Shown here piece after piece: positions 25,578-39,317 of a stretch of 64,000 nt of DNA. Position numbers and translations under genes: made by a program. Source of the DNA: Panopea generosa (Eukaryota > Mollusca > Bivalvia > Adapedonta > Hiatellidae); contig CM055901.1 of the NCBI GenBank assembly GCA_029582155.1, forward strand, positions 26,734,152-26,798,151, read 5' to 3'. Each line of letters starts with the position of its first letter. Position 1 is the first letter of the stretch. The notes under the pieces are model-generated. The model was given only the letters and a program-made list of their open reading frames with translations. It was not told where the DNA came from and searched no databases.

Positions 25578-28500
25578 CTACATGGCAACAACCCTGAATC
25601 TAGATGTTTAATTCAACATTACCATTATTTCATGTTGCTACATGGCAACAACCATGAATCTAGATGTCTTATCCAACATTACCATTATTTATGTTGTTAC
25701 ATGGCACCAACCCTGAATCTAGATGTCTTATCCAACATTACCATTATTTTATGTTGTTACATGGCAACAACCCTGAATCTAGATGTCTAATCAAACATAA
25801 CTATTATTTTATGTTGTTACATGGCACCAAACCTGAACCTAGATGTCTAATCCAACATTACCATTATTTTATGTTGTTACATGGCACCAACCCTGAATCT
25901 AGATGTCTAATCCAACATTACCATTATTTATGTTGTTACATGGCAACAACCCTGAATCTAGATGTCTTACCCAACATTACCATTATTTATGTTGTTACAT
26001 GGCAACAACCCTGAATCTAGATGTCTAATCCAACATTACCATTATTTATGTTGTTACATGGCACCAACCCTGAATCTAGATGTCTAATCCAACATTACCA
26101 TTATTTATGTTGTTACATGGCAACAACCCTGAATCTAGATGTCTAATCCAACATTACCATTATTTTATGTTGTTACATGGCAACAACCCTGAATCTAGAT
26201 GTCTAATCCAACATTACCATTATTTTATGTTGTTACATGGCAACAACCCTGAATCTAGATGTCTAATCCAACATTACCATTATTTTATGTTGTTACATGG
26301 CAACAACCCTGAATCTAGATGTCTAATCCAACATTACCATTATTTTATGTTGTTACAGGGCAACAACCCTGAATCTAGATGTCTAATCCAACATTACCAT
26401 TATTTTATGTTGTTACATGGCAACAACCATGAATCTAGATGTCTAATCAAACATTACCATTATTTTATGTTGTTACATGGCACCAACCCTGAATCTAGAT
26501 GTCTAATCCAACATTACCATTATTTTATGTTGTTACATGGCACCAACCCTGAATCTAGATGTCTAATCCAACATTACCATTATTTTATGTTGTTACATGG
26601 CAACAACCCTGAATCTAGATGTCTAATCCAACATTACCATTATTTATGTTGTTACATGGCAACAACCATGAATCTAGATGTCTAATCCAACATTACCATT
26701 ATTTTATGTTGTTACATGGCAACAACCCTGAATCTAGATGTCTAATCCAACATTACCATTATTTTATGTTGTTACATGGCAACAACCCTGAATCTAGATG
26801 TCTTATCCAACATTACCATTATTTATGCTGCTACATGGCAACAACCATCAATCTAGATGTCTTATCCAACATTACCATTATTTATGTTGCTACATGGCAA
26901 CAACCCTGAATCTAGATGTCTAATCCAACATTACCATTATTTATGTTGCTACATGGCAACAACCATGAATCTAGATGTCTAATCCCACATTACTATTATT
27001 TAACGTTGTTACATGGCAACAAACCTGAATCTAGATGTATAATCCAACATTACCATTACTTATGTTGCTACATGGCAATAACCATGAATCTAGATGTCTA
27101 ATCAACATTACCATTATTTATGTTGTTACATGGCTACAATCCTGAATCTAGATGTCTTATCCAACATTACCATTATTTATGTTGCTACATGGCAACAACC
27201 ATGAATCTAGATGTCTTATCCAACATTACCATTATTTTATGTTGCTACATGGCAACAAACCTGAATCTAGATGTCTAACCCAACATTACCATTATTTATG
27301 TTGTTACATGGCAACAAACCTGAATCTAGATGTCTAATCAAACATTACCATTATTTAATGTTGTTACATGGCAACAAACCTGAATCTAGATGTCTAATCC
27401 AACATTACCATTATTTATGTTGCTACATGGCAACAACCATGAATCTAGATGTCTAATCCCACATTACCATTATTTAACGTTGTACATGGCAACAAACCTG
27501 AATCTAGATGTCTAATCCAACATTACCATTATTTATGTTGCTACATGGCAATAACCATGAATCTAGATGTCTAATCAACATTACCATTATTAATGTTGAT
27601 ACATGGCTACAATCCTGAATCTAGATGTCTTATCCAACATTACCATTATTTATGTTGTTACATGGCAACAACCATGAATCTAGATGTCTTATCCAACATT
27701 ACCATTATTTTATGTTGCTACATGGCAACAAACCTGAATCTAGATGTCTAACCCAACATTACCATTATTTATGTTGTTACATGGCAACAAACCTGAATCT
27801 AGATGTCTAACCCAACATTACCATTATTTATGTTGTTACATGGCAACAAACCTGAATCTAGATGTCTAATCCAACATTACCATTATTTATGTTGTTACAT
27901 GGCAACAAACCTGAATCTAGATATCTAATCAACATTACCATTATTTATGTTGTTACATGGCTACAATCCTGAATCTAGATGTCTAATCCAACATTACCAT
28001 TATTTATGTTGCTACATGACAACAATCCTGAATCTAGATGTCTAATCCAACGTTACCATTATTTATGTTGTTACATGGCAACAATCCTGAATCTAGATGT
28101 CTAATCAACATTACCATTATTTATGTTGTTACATGGCAACAATTCTGAATCTAGATGTCTAATCCAACATTACCATTATTTATGTTGTTACATGGCAACA
28201 ACCCTGAATCTAGATATCTAATCAACATTACCATTATTTATGTTGTTACATGGCTACAATCCTGAATCTAGATGTCTAATCCAACATTACCATTATTTAT
28301 GTTGCTACATGACAACAATCCTGAATCTAGATGTCTAATCCAAATTACCATTATTTATGTTGTTACATGGCAACAATCCTGAATCTAGATGTCTAATCCA
28401 ACATTACCATTATTTCATGTTATTACATGGCAACAACCCTGAATCTAGATGTCTAATCCAACATTACCATTATTTATGTTGTTACATGGCAACAACCATG

Positions 28501-30075
28501 AATCTAGATGTCTAATCAACATTACCATTTTTTCATGTTGTTATATGGCAACAACCATGAATCTAGATGTATAATCAACATTACCATTTTTTCATGTTGT
28601 TACATGGCAACAACCCTGAATCTAGATGTCTCATCAACATTACCACTGTTTCATGTTGTTACATGGCAACAACCATGAATCTAGATGTCTAATCAACATT
28701 ACCATTTTTTTCATGTTGTTACATGGCAACAATCCTGAATCTAGATGTCTAATCCAACATTACCATTATTTATGTTGCTACATGACAACAATCCTGAATC
28801 TAGGTGTCTAATCCCACATAACCATTATTTCATGTTGTTACTTGGATGTCTAATCCAACATTACCATTATTTCATGTTGTTACATGGCAACAATCCTGAA
28901 TCTAGATGTCTAATCAAACATTACCATTATTTAATGTTGTTACATGGCAACAAACCTGAATCAAATGTCTAATCCAACATTACCATTATTTATGTCGCTA
29001 CATGACAACACTCCTGAATCTAAATGTCTAATCCAACATTACCATTATTTATGTTGCTACATGACAACAAACCTGAATCTAAATGTCTAATCCAACATTA
29101 CCATTATTTATGTTGCTACATGACAACAATCCTGAATCTAGATGTCTAATCCATCATTACCATTATTTAACGTTGTTACATGGCAACAAACCTGAATCTA
29201 GATGTCTAATCCAACATTACCATTATTTCATGTTGTTACATGTCAACAACCATGAATCTAGATGTCTAATCAAACATTACCATTATTTAATGTTGTAACA
29301 TGGCAATATCATGAATCTAGGTGTCGAACAATACTATTATTTCATGTTGTAACATGGCAACAAACCTGAATCTAGATGTCTAATCCAACATTACCATTAT
29401 TTCAAGTTGTTACATGGCAACAAACCTGAATCTAGATGTCTAATCCAACATTACCATTATTTCATGTTGCTACATGACAACAATCCTGAATCTAGATGTC
29501 TTATCCAACATTACCATAAATTAATGTTGTTATATGGGAACAATCCTGAATCTAGATGTCTAACATTACCATTATTTAATGTTGTTACATGGCATAACCC
29601 TGAATCCAGATGTTTAACATTACCATTATTTAATGTTGTTACATGGCAACAACCCTGAATCTAAATGGCCAACATTACAATTATTTAATGTTGTTACATG
29701 GCACCAACCCTGAATCCAGATGTCTAACATTACCATTATTTAATGTTGTTACATGGCAACAACCCTGAATCTAGATGGCCAACATTACAATTATTTAATG
29801 TTATTACATGGCACCAACCCTGAATCCAGATGTCTAACATTACCATTATTTAATGTTGCTACATGGCACCAACCCTGAATTTAGATGGCCAACATTACCA
29901 TTATTTAATGTTGTTACATGGCACCAACCCTGAATCCAGATGTCCAACATTACCATTATTTCATGTTGTTATATAACAACAACCCTGAATCTAGATGTCC
30001 AGCATTACCATTATTTAATGTTGCTACATGGCACCAACCCTGAATCTAGATGTCTAACCAAACAGTTCCATTATT
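25578..30075 (+). repeat. Minisatellite, 55-60 bp unit, about 75 copies (4.5 kb)
   Basis: The unit holds 'aacattaccattatttatgt', 'tgttacatggcaacaaccct' and 'gaatctagatgtctaatcc'. Unit length changes along the array: exactly 60 bp and very uniform at about 26080-26800, mostly 59 bp at 26800-29300, and about 55 bp with 'gaatccagatgtctaacatt' in the last 500 bp. A block of eight 59-bp units is duplicated, so sequence at about 27140-27340 recurs 473 bp later. The 60-bp part gives a 201-codon plus frame of 20-residue period (ESRCLIQHYHYFMLLHG); 59-bp copies end such frames. It is not a gene. Confidence 0.97.
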
Positions 30076-30734
30076 TCAACACTATGTACATGCTAACTGC
30101 TGTGTAAAGCTATATACCTATTTTGGCAAATAGTTATGCAATAATAAAGGTCGACTGTCTGCTGAGTCTCAAGTTCCAGATATGAGTCGAGGAAATGTTG
30201 CGCAGTTTTAGAAAAATAAAAAGTCACCATGTCTGGGAACGAGGCTAGGCTAATTAAATGATCTGGGAAGCTTTGTTTTTGCTTTCTGCAACATCTCGTG
30301 CATGTATGACGTGACTAAAATCGCTGTTTTAGCACCAAATAATCGCTGCTCAAAGTATGTCTTCAAATTTACTGATTTTTTTTTTTGTGAATGCAAACAA
30401 AGATTATTTTTATATTTTATTTGTTTATTAATGTGACATGATTACAATATAATACAAACATAGACAAACAAATATAATAATTGTAACAAAAAAGTGTACC
30501 CAGCCTAAACAGGCTTATCTGTCACTATTTTTGATAGCATAATATGTAAATTCATTATAAGTTATTAAAAACAAATTGGTGTTTCAAAGTGAGAATACAG
30601 TCAAACGTAAAATTGAGAGTAAAATCATTATATCTGTTAATATGCAATATTATATATATTACGAAATATATTTAAGTGGTATTAAACAAAATTTGTATTA
30701 TATCAAGCTATTCGATTTTTCAAAGTGTCCTCTT
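30076..30734. other. AT-rich spacer
   Basis: No feature is seen between the array and the SINE. Confidence 0.4.
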
Positions 30735-31038
30735 TTAGAAATGATTTGCTTGGCCCGATTTGCTCAGTCGGTTACGCATCTGACTATCAATCAAGGGGTC
30801 GTAAGTTCGAATCACCCGCCCGGCAACAGTCTTCGTGATGATTGATATACGACATCGTGTCTCATTATCATTCGTCTCTCACCACTGATTCAAGTGGGAA
30901 AGTTATCAGTTACTTGCGGAGATGGGATGTGCTCGAGTACTGGTTAATTCCAGGAAACAGTGGTTAGGTTAACTGATCGTCTGTTAGCCCTCGATGGCAT
31001 AAAAATGACGCTTAATACGCAATCAATTAGAAATGATT
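30735..31038 (+). mobile_element. tRNA-derived SINE with a perfect 12-bp target-site duplication
   Basis: The body spans about 30747-31026 and is bounded by the direct repeat ttagaaatgatt at 30735-30746 and 31027-31038. The 5' part is tRNA-like: an A-box-like segment (tttgctcagtcggtt, from 30759) and a B-box-like segment (agttcgaatca, 30804-30814) form an internal RNA polymerase III promoter. The body continues with 'ctcattatcattcgtctctc' and 'gttagccctcgatggcat' to a short tail of caat/caatt. It is the same family as the minus copies at 36213 and, more diverged, 43505. The intact duplication indicates a fairly young insertion. Confidence 0.88.
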
Positions 31039-31039
31039 G

Positions 31040-33790
31040 TTGGGTTGGTTAATATACTTATGATAAAAATGCATATAATGGAGTACATATTAGCAATCAT
31101 TTAGAGTCTGTTGATAAGCATGTAAATGAGGCCTTTAACTGAAAAAGCATTTCCATCTTTGGTAAGAAACAGTTTGACGTTCAGTACTAGCCAACAATTA
31201 CACTCGTACGTCAGATCTATTCCAGACTGCGTGTTATACCGCAGCCATAGTGTAATTCGATTCCGTTGCTTTTACACGTTTTATTAAAGATTATGGAAAT
31301 AATCAAAATAATCGTAGTGTTTTTTTTTCATGTTCTTGACCACAGCATTCTTTACTCAATGGTCATTTGATGGATATGAATTAATCATTGTATTGTTATC
31401 ATTTGCACCAAGACGCCGACTTTTTTTGCACTGATTATGCTTGTATAACATTGTAGTATGAACATTTAAAGAAATAAAGGTTTGATTATTAAGATGGATA
31501 ACTTATTCTATTTTATCATTGATTAGTTCTACATATTTACTTATTTCAAGAAAAATCCAGTTGTATGTAGATCTCCCGCCAAATATGAGAAAAAATGATT
31601 ACAAAACCGGCGCGGTAATTTTTATTGTGTTAGTTTTTTTAATATTAAATTTCTGTAACAATATGAATAATAATTGATCACAAAACGGTTGATATAGTTA
31701 GTTTCCACTATGTTTTGTTAGCAGTTATTTTGACGGTATACTATTGCTAAAATGCCCACGGTAATATTGTTTTAAAACGTTTGTGCCCTGGCTTCCTTTG
31801 AATGCAAGGACACACATGTACTTTTCCTCTAGCGGTAATGTCATGTTTTAGTAACAAACAAAGTTATTTATATCAGAAACAACTGATACTGTCTTACATT
31901 TTTCTTGCCATGGAAAGGTTAGATAGGCAATTGTTCATTTTAATTTAATTTCCTAGTATTATAGGCTGATGGGTCATCATCAGTAACTTAATTTATTTTT
32001 AGGCCCTAATCTTATAACCAACTACATTGTTTTAAAAATTTTAAGATTAGAAACAGTGTCTCTTCTAGTAAACACAATTGTCAAAAACATGCCAATGATA
32101 TTGTGCTAACAATATATAAAGTATCACATGCACTCATGTAAAAAAACAATAAGATTCAAGTGTGAAAGGGTAGTGCTTATTCTAGGTTATTAAATTAGTT
32201 AAGACTTTGATCAAATGCTGTGGGATTTTTTGTTTCTTCAATCCGTAACAACCCGTGCAAAGGCGACAATGACAACAAATTAATGGATGCACCAGCGTCG
32301 CATGTCGCAGAGAAGTTGAAAAGAATACTAATAAAACTGATAAAGTTCCATGTAGAATTTGTATAACTCGCGCGTTTGTTTAAAATGCCACCATGTTTTG
32401 TTGATGTATTTCACTGCATAGTTTTTTTTCATTTAATGAATTGTTTATGTTCACAGAAAATAATTTGAGTTTGTAACTCAAGATAATTGAATACCGTATG
32501 TATGCTTTCTGGTGCTCCGTCGGAGCAGCTAGAATGTTCACCAGATTCGATTAGTTTTTTAAGAAATGTTCTATATTAAGAAATATCGATATAGTGGTGT
32601 TATTCATTGTTGAAAACATATCAAAGAGATTTCAATATGTAACTAGAAAAAAATACAAAAACAACATAAAATGTTGAGCTGTTGGAGATATTAAACAGTA
32701 ATCGACACCAGGTAATCAGTGTCGCATTATAGAACTTTGGTTCTGTATTTCATTTTGTTTGAATAACAATCTCGGTACATTGAAGAGTAAGCTCTGTTAT
32801 ACATATATATACTGAATTCTATTTGACCATTACCTTTTCTCACCACAATACCATAACTATGGAAACTGTAGAAAGGAACATTATAAGCTTATGTGTGCTT
32901 CTGTTTTGATTTGCCCTGTATATGTCAGTATGTCTTAATTACGTGGTCTTTAAGTACCAATATACCAGTTCCAGTATATTTGCAATGTTATACTTCAGTT
33001 TCTAATTTACACATCTTACGAAAGCTGTAAAAATGATTAATTCACTTTGATCATTTTCATGAATTTTATTTTTTAGAGTGCTGTGGACATGTCTTCTTTT
33101 GATTATATATTGTGTGATTTTGAACCACTGTGTCCTCGGGTATATTTTGATAAGAGTGTTTTATGCATATGTATATCTATACGTCTATGATCCCCAATCT
33201 CCCACAGGGAAGGAATGTAGCTGTATATTATATATAAAAATATTGTCTAAAACACTACTTTAGATACGTTCCAGAAATATTTAACAATCATAAATATAAA
33301 AGATACGTGTAAGACGTTAATTACCACCATAAAGTACAGTCGTAATACAATAACATCAGAAATAAGCACATAATCACTCTTGTGGACTGATGCAGTGCCA
33401 GAACCTCTGTTGTGAGAAATAAGTGATTGTTCGAAAATAGCGCCTTAGACCAACTCGGCCAAGCAATACACTTTATATAAGTTCACGGTTCCATAATGCA
33501 TTATATGTGCAAAACAATGTTACAAACCATTGAATTGCAATGTTAACGAAACTATCTTCCCTTTTTTTATAAATTAGTGCTAAGGTATGTACGTTTAATG
33601 TAAATAGTCTTGGAGAATATGATAAAAGAATACAGCTGTGCGAATATCTAAAGTCAAGCCAATATGCAATTTATTTTACAAGAACTCCACTATGAATATA
33701 CAATGTTTAATATATGGGAAAAACAATGGAACAACAAAGCGTTCTTCTCATGTAACAGTAAGAACAGTGTGGGTGTGGAAATGCTCCTTT
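31040..33790. other. AT-rich DNA with no supported gene
   Basis: Only the dispersed-repeat fragment at 32532-32640 and homopolymer T/A runs are noted. A 61-codon frame at 33078-33263 is AT-driven. The sequence is otherwise featureless to me. Confidence 0.45.
32532..32640 (+). repeat. Second copy of the dispersed repeat at 24440-24550
   Basis: It matches the other copy in the order and spacing of several 8-14 base strings, including 'aatgttctata' and 'agaaatatcgata'. Class unknown. Confidence 0.55.
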
Positions 33791-33824
33791 ATTCATTCAT
33801 TCATTCATTCATTCATTCATTCAT
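33791..33824 (+). repeat. (ATTC)n microsatellite at the 5' edge of the LINE
   Basis: Eight or so ATTC units lie directly before the first LINE-like sequence, so it may mark the truncation point of that insertion. Confidence 0.9.
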
Positions 33825-36210
33825 ATAAGGTTATAATATACAGAAATATAGTTCAAAGAAGACAGTCATTAAAACTTCTAACAAATGAAATAAATACCAT
33901 TTTAAACGTTTACAGACCAAGCAATGACAATGTAGATTTTTCAAATATATTAGAAATATACAAAAGATAATGACAATGACTCATTTTATAGGTGTAGACT
34001 TCAACACTATATTAGACGCTAAAAAAGACAAAATAACGGACGTGTTAACAAAGCAAAAAAAATAAAGATAATAAAAACGACTCAATTATTGAAAATAACG
34101 ATATCCATAACATATGGACAAACTTAAACCATGATTCGTGTCATTATACAAGGCATTCTAATAATAAACCACCTATTTATAGCAGACTTGACTTCTTCAA
34201 AGTTTCATCAAATGTCTTAAACTCATTTACTAAATGTAAGATTTCTGTAAGTATCAGGTCAGACCACTCAGTTGTTTATTTTGGTATCAATACAGATCGT
34301 TGACGCGCGTGGTCCATGATATTTTAAAATTAATAATAAATTTTAAAAAATGAATATCAAAAAATAATAAGAAAGTCTATAAAGGATATAACTAAAATTA
34401 AAATAAATTCGAATTCAAATATTATCAGGGAATTAAAAAAAGGTACAGTAAGAAACTCAGCTAAAAATATACTTCAAAGAAAAGAAACAAATAATCAAAG
34501 TTTAGAAAAAAAGTCTTAAAGAGATACATGTATAAATTAGATAAAGACTAGTCACATAACCAAACTATATGAGGTATTAAACAATAAAAAATGAATAAGC
34601 AAATATAACAGATATTAAAATAAAAGAGCTGAAATGCTGACTGGATTGAATAATCTTAATAATAACAAATTACATGATAATCGACTATAATTATGTAATA
34701 GTATTATAACTGAATGTGAACAAAATAGCTTTAAATAGTTACAGTCCAGGGTCCGATGGGTTATCAACGGAAATTTTAAAAATATTTAAGAATGACATTT
34801 AACACTTTTACATTGAATTTATAAATAACTCATTCATGCATGGTACTTTAACACCATTGTAGAAACAAAACATTGTACGGCTTCTCTCTAAAAAAGACAA
34901 AGACCTTTCACTATTGACAAACTGGAGACCAATAAGCTTATTAAATGTCGACTATAAAATTGCATCGAAAAGCCATAGCTAACAGAATGAACAAAGTATT
35001 ACCAGACAATAGTAATAACAGGATTCTCAAAAATGACGTAACATTGGTGAAAATATAGGACATCATTTAATGCATTGACAACTTGAATAACGACAGTAGA
35101 CCGGGACTGTTATTCTTTGCTAGTTTTGAAAATTCGTTTGACAGTGCTTTTGTTTTTGACCATGGTTTTGTTTTTTAAACCATTTCAGTATTTAAAGTTT
35201 GGTAACGAATTTATCGACTGAATGAAATTACTTTATTAAGATGCTAACTGTCTCTATATTTGTTCATATTAGCTATAGAAATTTTATAAACCTGTAATAA
35301 TGCTAGCACTATTAAAGGTGTAAAGGTACGCAACAACATTATACAATACACTGCTTTTGCAGACGATGCCGCTCTTTTGTTCAATGGAAATTAATCTTCA
35401 TTTGAATATCTAATATTATTTATTGATAGGGTTAGCTCCATTTTGGGTTTAAAGATAATTTCAAAGAAATCGATTATTTTCCATGTAGGCTCTTTAAAGA
35501 ATTCCTTTAAAATATTTTGTAAAAATAAGAAATTTGTTTGAACTAATAAAACAGCAACGACATGCGGAATCGTTTTCACAAACGACAAAACTAAAGATTT
35601 AAACTACAATTCAATAAAAGAACAATTTGAAAACTGCTTAAATGATTTGAAAAAAACACATAAATTGCCGATTTGTTTTAAAGTACAGTAATGAAAACAA
35701 ATTCACTACCCAAATTAATTTTTTCACTAACTCTGCCTGAACCACCTACCATAAACACTATAAACCTTATATAAAATGATATTGAAAACGGTGTTCTGAA
35801 GAGGATAGATATAGAGTGTTTATAAATTCAATCAAGGCAAGTTGGGTAAAAGTATATATACATGTCTTCATTGGAATAATATGTCGGAAACCTCATCTTT
35901 GAGAGATTTTTTCAGCGAAACACCGTTTTCATGTGACATAATATAATTAGGTCAAAACTAACTTTAAATTTGATATTGACGATGCTTATCTACTAAAACA
36001 GTACATATGGAATCGTTCTTTCAATAAACATAATGGCAATATATTATTTTATAAATCATGGTTATAGTTAGGAATTAAAACCATGCATGATATATATGAT
36101 TCTAGACACAAGACATTTTATAATTTTGAAAGATTAAAACAACTATACATTATATGTAATTCAGAATTTCTAAACAATTTCAATATTATTCGAACCGTAC
36201 TGAAATGATG

Positions 36211-36255
<45 letters not shown>

Positions 36256-37200
36256 TTGAGCGTCATTGTTATGCCATCGAGGGCTAACAGATGATCAGTT
36301 AACGTAACCACTGTTTCCAGGGATTAAGCAGTACTCGAACACACCCCATCTCCGCAAGTAACTGATATTTTTTCCACTTGAATCAGTGGTGAGAGACGAA
36401 TGATAATGAGACACAATGTCGTATATCAATCATCACGGAGACGGAGGATTCGAACTCACGACCCCTTGATTGAAAGTCAGATGCGTAACCGACTGAGCTA
36501 ATCGGGCCCGGCTACAAATGATGGAAACACATGATTGTTAAAACAGAGCATATACTAGAAATTTAAAAAAAAATACCTTTATTTCAGCAATTGAGGAAAT
36601 GCAATTCTCCAGCTTAAATGTTACATAACATGCAAATTAAGTTAATTGATATTGGTAATGAAATGGTACCCCACCTTCTGTGGGAAGCCCACCTTCTGTG
36701 GGAAGCATTGTTCAACAAATTTAAAAACTATGCATTGTGTATATTTCAAAGTTACAATAAAGGTAAAACTAAGGCCGAATACATTATTACATTTTTTTTA
36801 TGTAAATTAGTTAACTCAAGCCTATGTGATTTTTGGGATAGTCATCCGGAAACTATTAAATATTTGTTTTTTGAATTTCATTTTTTAAAAAAAATTGGGC
36901 TGAAGTCAATAACTTTTGTATAGCAAACAATCAAGCGCTTAACATATATTATCAAAATATATCGTTCGGGTTATATAACTCATCAACATTCAACTCTTTT
37001 TTTTTATTTTTTACTTTCTTTAAATCGTCTTTACCTTTATATTCCCAAATATAAAAAAAATCAAAATGTTACTTGTAAGACATTGTATTAATGTTCTCTT
37101 ATATACAATTACCATAAAATATGTTAAATTTCAAAATTATAGTGTTTGTAATGATACCTGAACATTTTTTATAACATTGTATTATGTCTTACATTGAATA
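33824..37200 (+). mobile_element. Decayed L1/Tx1-like LINE (ORF2), 5'-truncated
   Basis: Read in order over several frames, this is a LINE ORF2: endonuclease pieces (NTILNVYRPSNDNVDF near 33890; FIGVDFNTILD near 33985; SRLDFF near 34180; SIRSDHSVVYFGI near 34250), reverse transcriptase pieces (YSPGSDGLSTEILKIF at 34740; NWRPISLLNVDYKIASK at 34919; TAFADDAALLFNG with the FADD catalytic box at 35356-35367), then LPKLIF (35714) and NILFYKSWL (36034). A C-terminal cysteine-knuckle region LCDFWDSHPETIKYLFFEF (near 36815) keeps only some of its Cys/His. Many frame changes and stops, plus a SINE inserted at 36213, show it is long dead. The 3' end is probably near the AT-rich 37150-37200. Assignment to L1/Tx1 rests on overall motif wording and is inference. 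Confidence 0.85.
36203..36525 (-). mobile_element. SINE nested in the LINE, same family as 30747
   Basis: The body at about 36213-36515 reads as the reverse complement of the 30.7-kb SINE. The tRNA-like head is at the right (gactgagctaatcgggccc near 36491; B-box complement ggattcgaact at 36447-36457), and the tail at the left is a (GATT)n run of about ten units. A perfect 10-bp duplication, aaatgatgga, flanks it at 36203-36212 and 36516-36525. LINE coding similarity ends on one side and resumes on the other, so the SINE landed in an existing LINE copy. Confidence 0.9.
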
Positions 37201-38970
37201 AAATATATTCACCACAAACAAATAAGTCCACGGTCATACTAATCGTAATGTGAAATATGATAAATTTAGGTCGATCAAAAATACCTAGTGTTACAATATA
37301 TAACATGATAAAACTGATGTTAAACCCAATTAATTAACTTCTTCCTTTGTGTCTTTAAACATGTAATTGATTATGTAACCTACTCTCCTAAATTGAAGTC
37401 TTAAAAACACACAAGTTAATTAAGAAAAACCATTGATAATTGAAAGTATTAATGAATAAAAGTATGTATAATTAGTTAAAAGCCACAAATGGCACAATCA
37501 TTGTTATTGTATTCTGTTTGAATCGGCAATACAACATACTCCAGTCAAGTCCAAAATATCACAATATCGTTAGGACTGAACCAGGATTTACAATCTCGAC
37601 ACCAGTATTACACAGCGTTTGAAGCCTGGAAACAATTTCTAATAACAACTAATTGACTTCACTCATATAGATTAAAATTCCAGAATATTTCATCCGTTTT
37701 CTATTTCATCGAGTGCATGACATACGGTGCCGTCCGATAGTTTAATTCACTTAAAAGGCACGTGGAACTGTAATAAAGCAGGAAAGCCTTGACTTTTGTA
37801 TTGAATTTTCAACAGCTATAATTATCTCCTACGTGCAAGCAATTCCATCTGCCCCGATTACGTTTCGCAACAACAAACATAATTTACATTTAAAATACCG
37901 TATCCATGAATACATAAATATGCATCGTTTAGAAAAAGTTAATGAATACATTACGGGAAAGTGTTTGTATGTGGGTAATAAATTATTTTGTTGCCATATC
38001 TATACAGCCAAATGACTATAAACTCATTTTCGAATATGATTTTATATGTAGTTGTATTTTCAATACATTTGTAAAATTAGATAATAAGACGCACGTGCTT
38101 TTATATAATTCATTGTTTACTCTCCAATTCCTTTCTTTACAATCATCTACTCCCATATCCCCTACTTTCCAATTCCTAACTTTCCAATCCCTTATTTTCC
38201 TATCCATTGCGCCTACAATCCCCTAAATATTAAAAGTGTCAAAAATCCTGATCAAGAAATACAAATTTATTCCTCGCATCAATCTCTACGACATTTTGGT
38301 TTGTAAATGGTATACCGTGTTATTGGCGGATGAATACTTCTAATAGCAATAGTGATGGCGATTACAAGTGAATTGTAAGTAGTACGAAGTCATGGTGTTT
38401 TGTTTAGTCTCCTTACTAATAACCCAGTCTAGCTTGTGAATGGTTTGACAGAAATCCCTCCTAAGTCTTTTATTTCTGTCCATGTCTCAGAAAATCATCT
38501 GACGTAAGAAAGTAAACCCGCGTAAGGTTATCTATCAACATCACCCACCCTTAAGTTTAATAGTGCAGCCCGAATATTATGTATCAAAATGTATCCTATT
38601 CAATAATAAATAAGTGAAATCTCAGATCTAATCGTTAAGTAGTCTTAGTTTTACAGTATTCCTAATTTGAAAATGGCATAGTACATAATAATGGTTTAAA
38701 CCATGAGATAGCTACATTTTGGTGCTATTCATTATACAACGTGTACTATGAGACGCGGATACACGAATATAATATTAATAATAATTGCTGTTTACATATT
38801 TAAAGCGTGGTTTACGTTGTTGTCTTGTGGTCATTAGGGTCACTATGGTTATTTGTATATTAGTTTGTTGTCTTTGAAAATAGAGAGTGAATTTGCAATA
38901 TGCCCTTCAATGTATTATAATAGTTTTGTATTACTAAAACGCAACCCTCACCCCCAAATCGATTAATTTA
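37200..38970. other. AT-rich DNA without a supported gene
   Basis: A pyrimidine-rich patch with loosely repeated 'ctttccaattcct' phrases lies at about 38118-38225. Short frames here (for example 37942-38226) look like AT- and CT-driven chance frames. Confidence 0.45.
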
Positions 38971-38974
38971 TTCT

Positions 38975-39290
38975 CTTGGTCATTACTTGTCTCGATTGTA
39001 AAAATAGTTCCGCCATTCACATATTTTTAACTCGCCGGGACAAAGTCCAAGGAGAGCTATTGCCATGACCCAGGCGTCGTCTGTAGACACCCAGATTAAA
39101 CTTTTGCGTTTAAGTTTAAGATATCTATGCAACCGCTTATTGGATGGGAATGAAACTTCGCATGTCTGTTCACCATCATCAATGGAACACACACAGACGA
39201 GATCCATAACTCTGGATTGCACTTTGGCACAGTTATGGCCCTTTTTGGACTTAAACACCCGGTGACAAGCTTTGTTATCATCTGACAACT
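38975..39290 (-). repeat. Dispersed repeat of unknown class, GC-richer than its surroundings
   Basis: A 300-bp block with wording such as 'aactcgccgggacaaagtcc', 'attgccatgacccaggcgtc' and 'cagttatggccctttttgga' stands out in composition. I recall similar phrases as common interspersed sequence in bivalve genomes, but that is memory and not a search. Overlapping frames of 60-100 codons on both strands are shadows of this block. Confidence 0.5.
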
Positions 39291-39317
39291 CTTGTTATTT
39301 TAAGTTTTCAAGTTTTT

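Noticed and set aside
26080-26685. 201-codon repeat protein
   Set aside because: It is confined to the stretch where the minisatellite unit is exactly 60 bp and ends where 59-bp units begin; there is no unique domain.
30747-30820. Functional tRNA gene
   Set aside because: The A- and B-box-like segments belong to a SINE with a 200-bp body and target duplications; the cloverleaf is incomplete.
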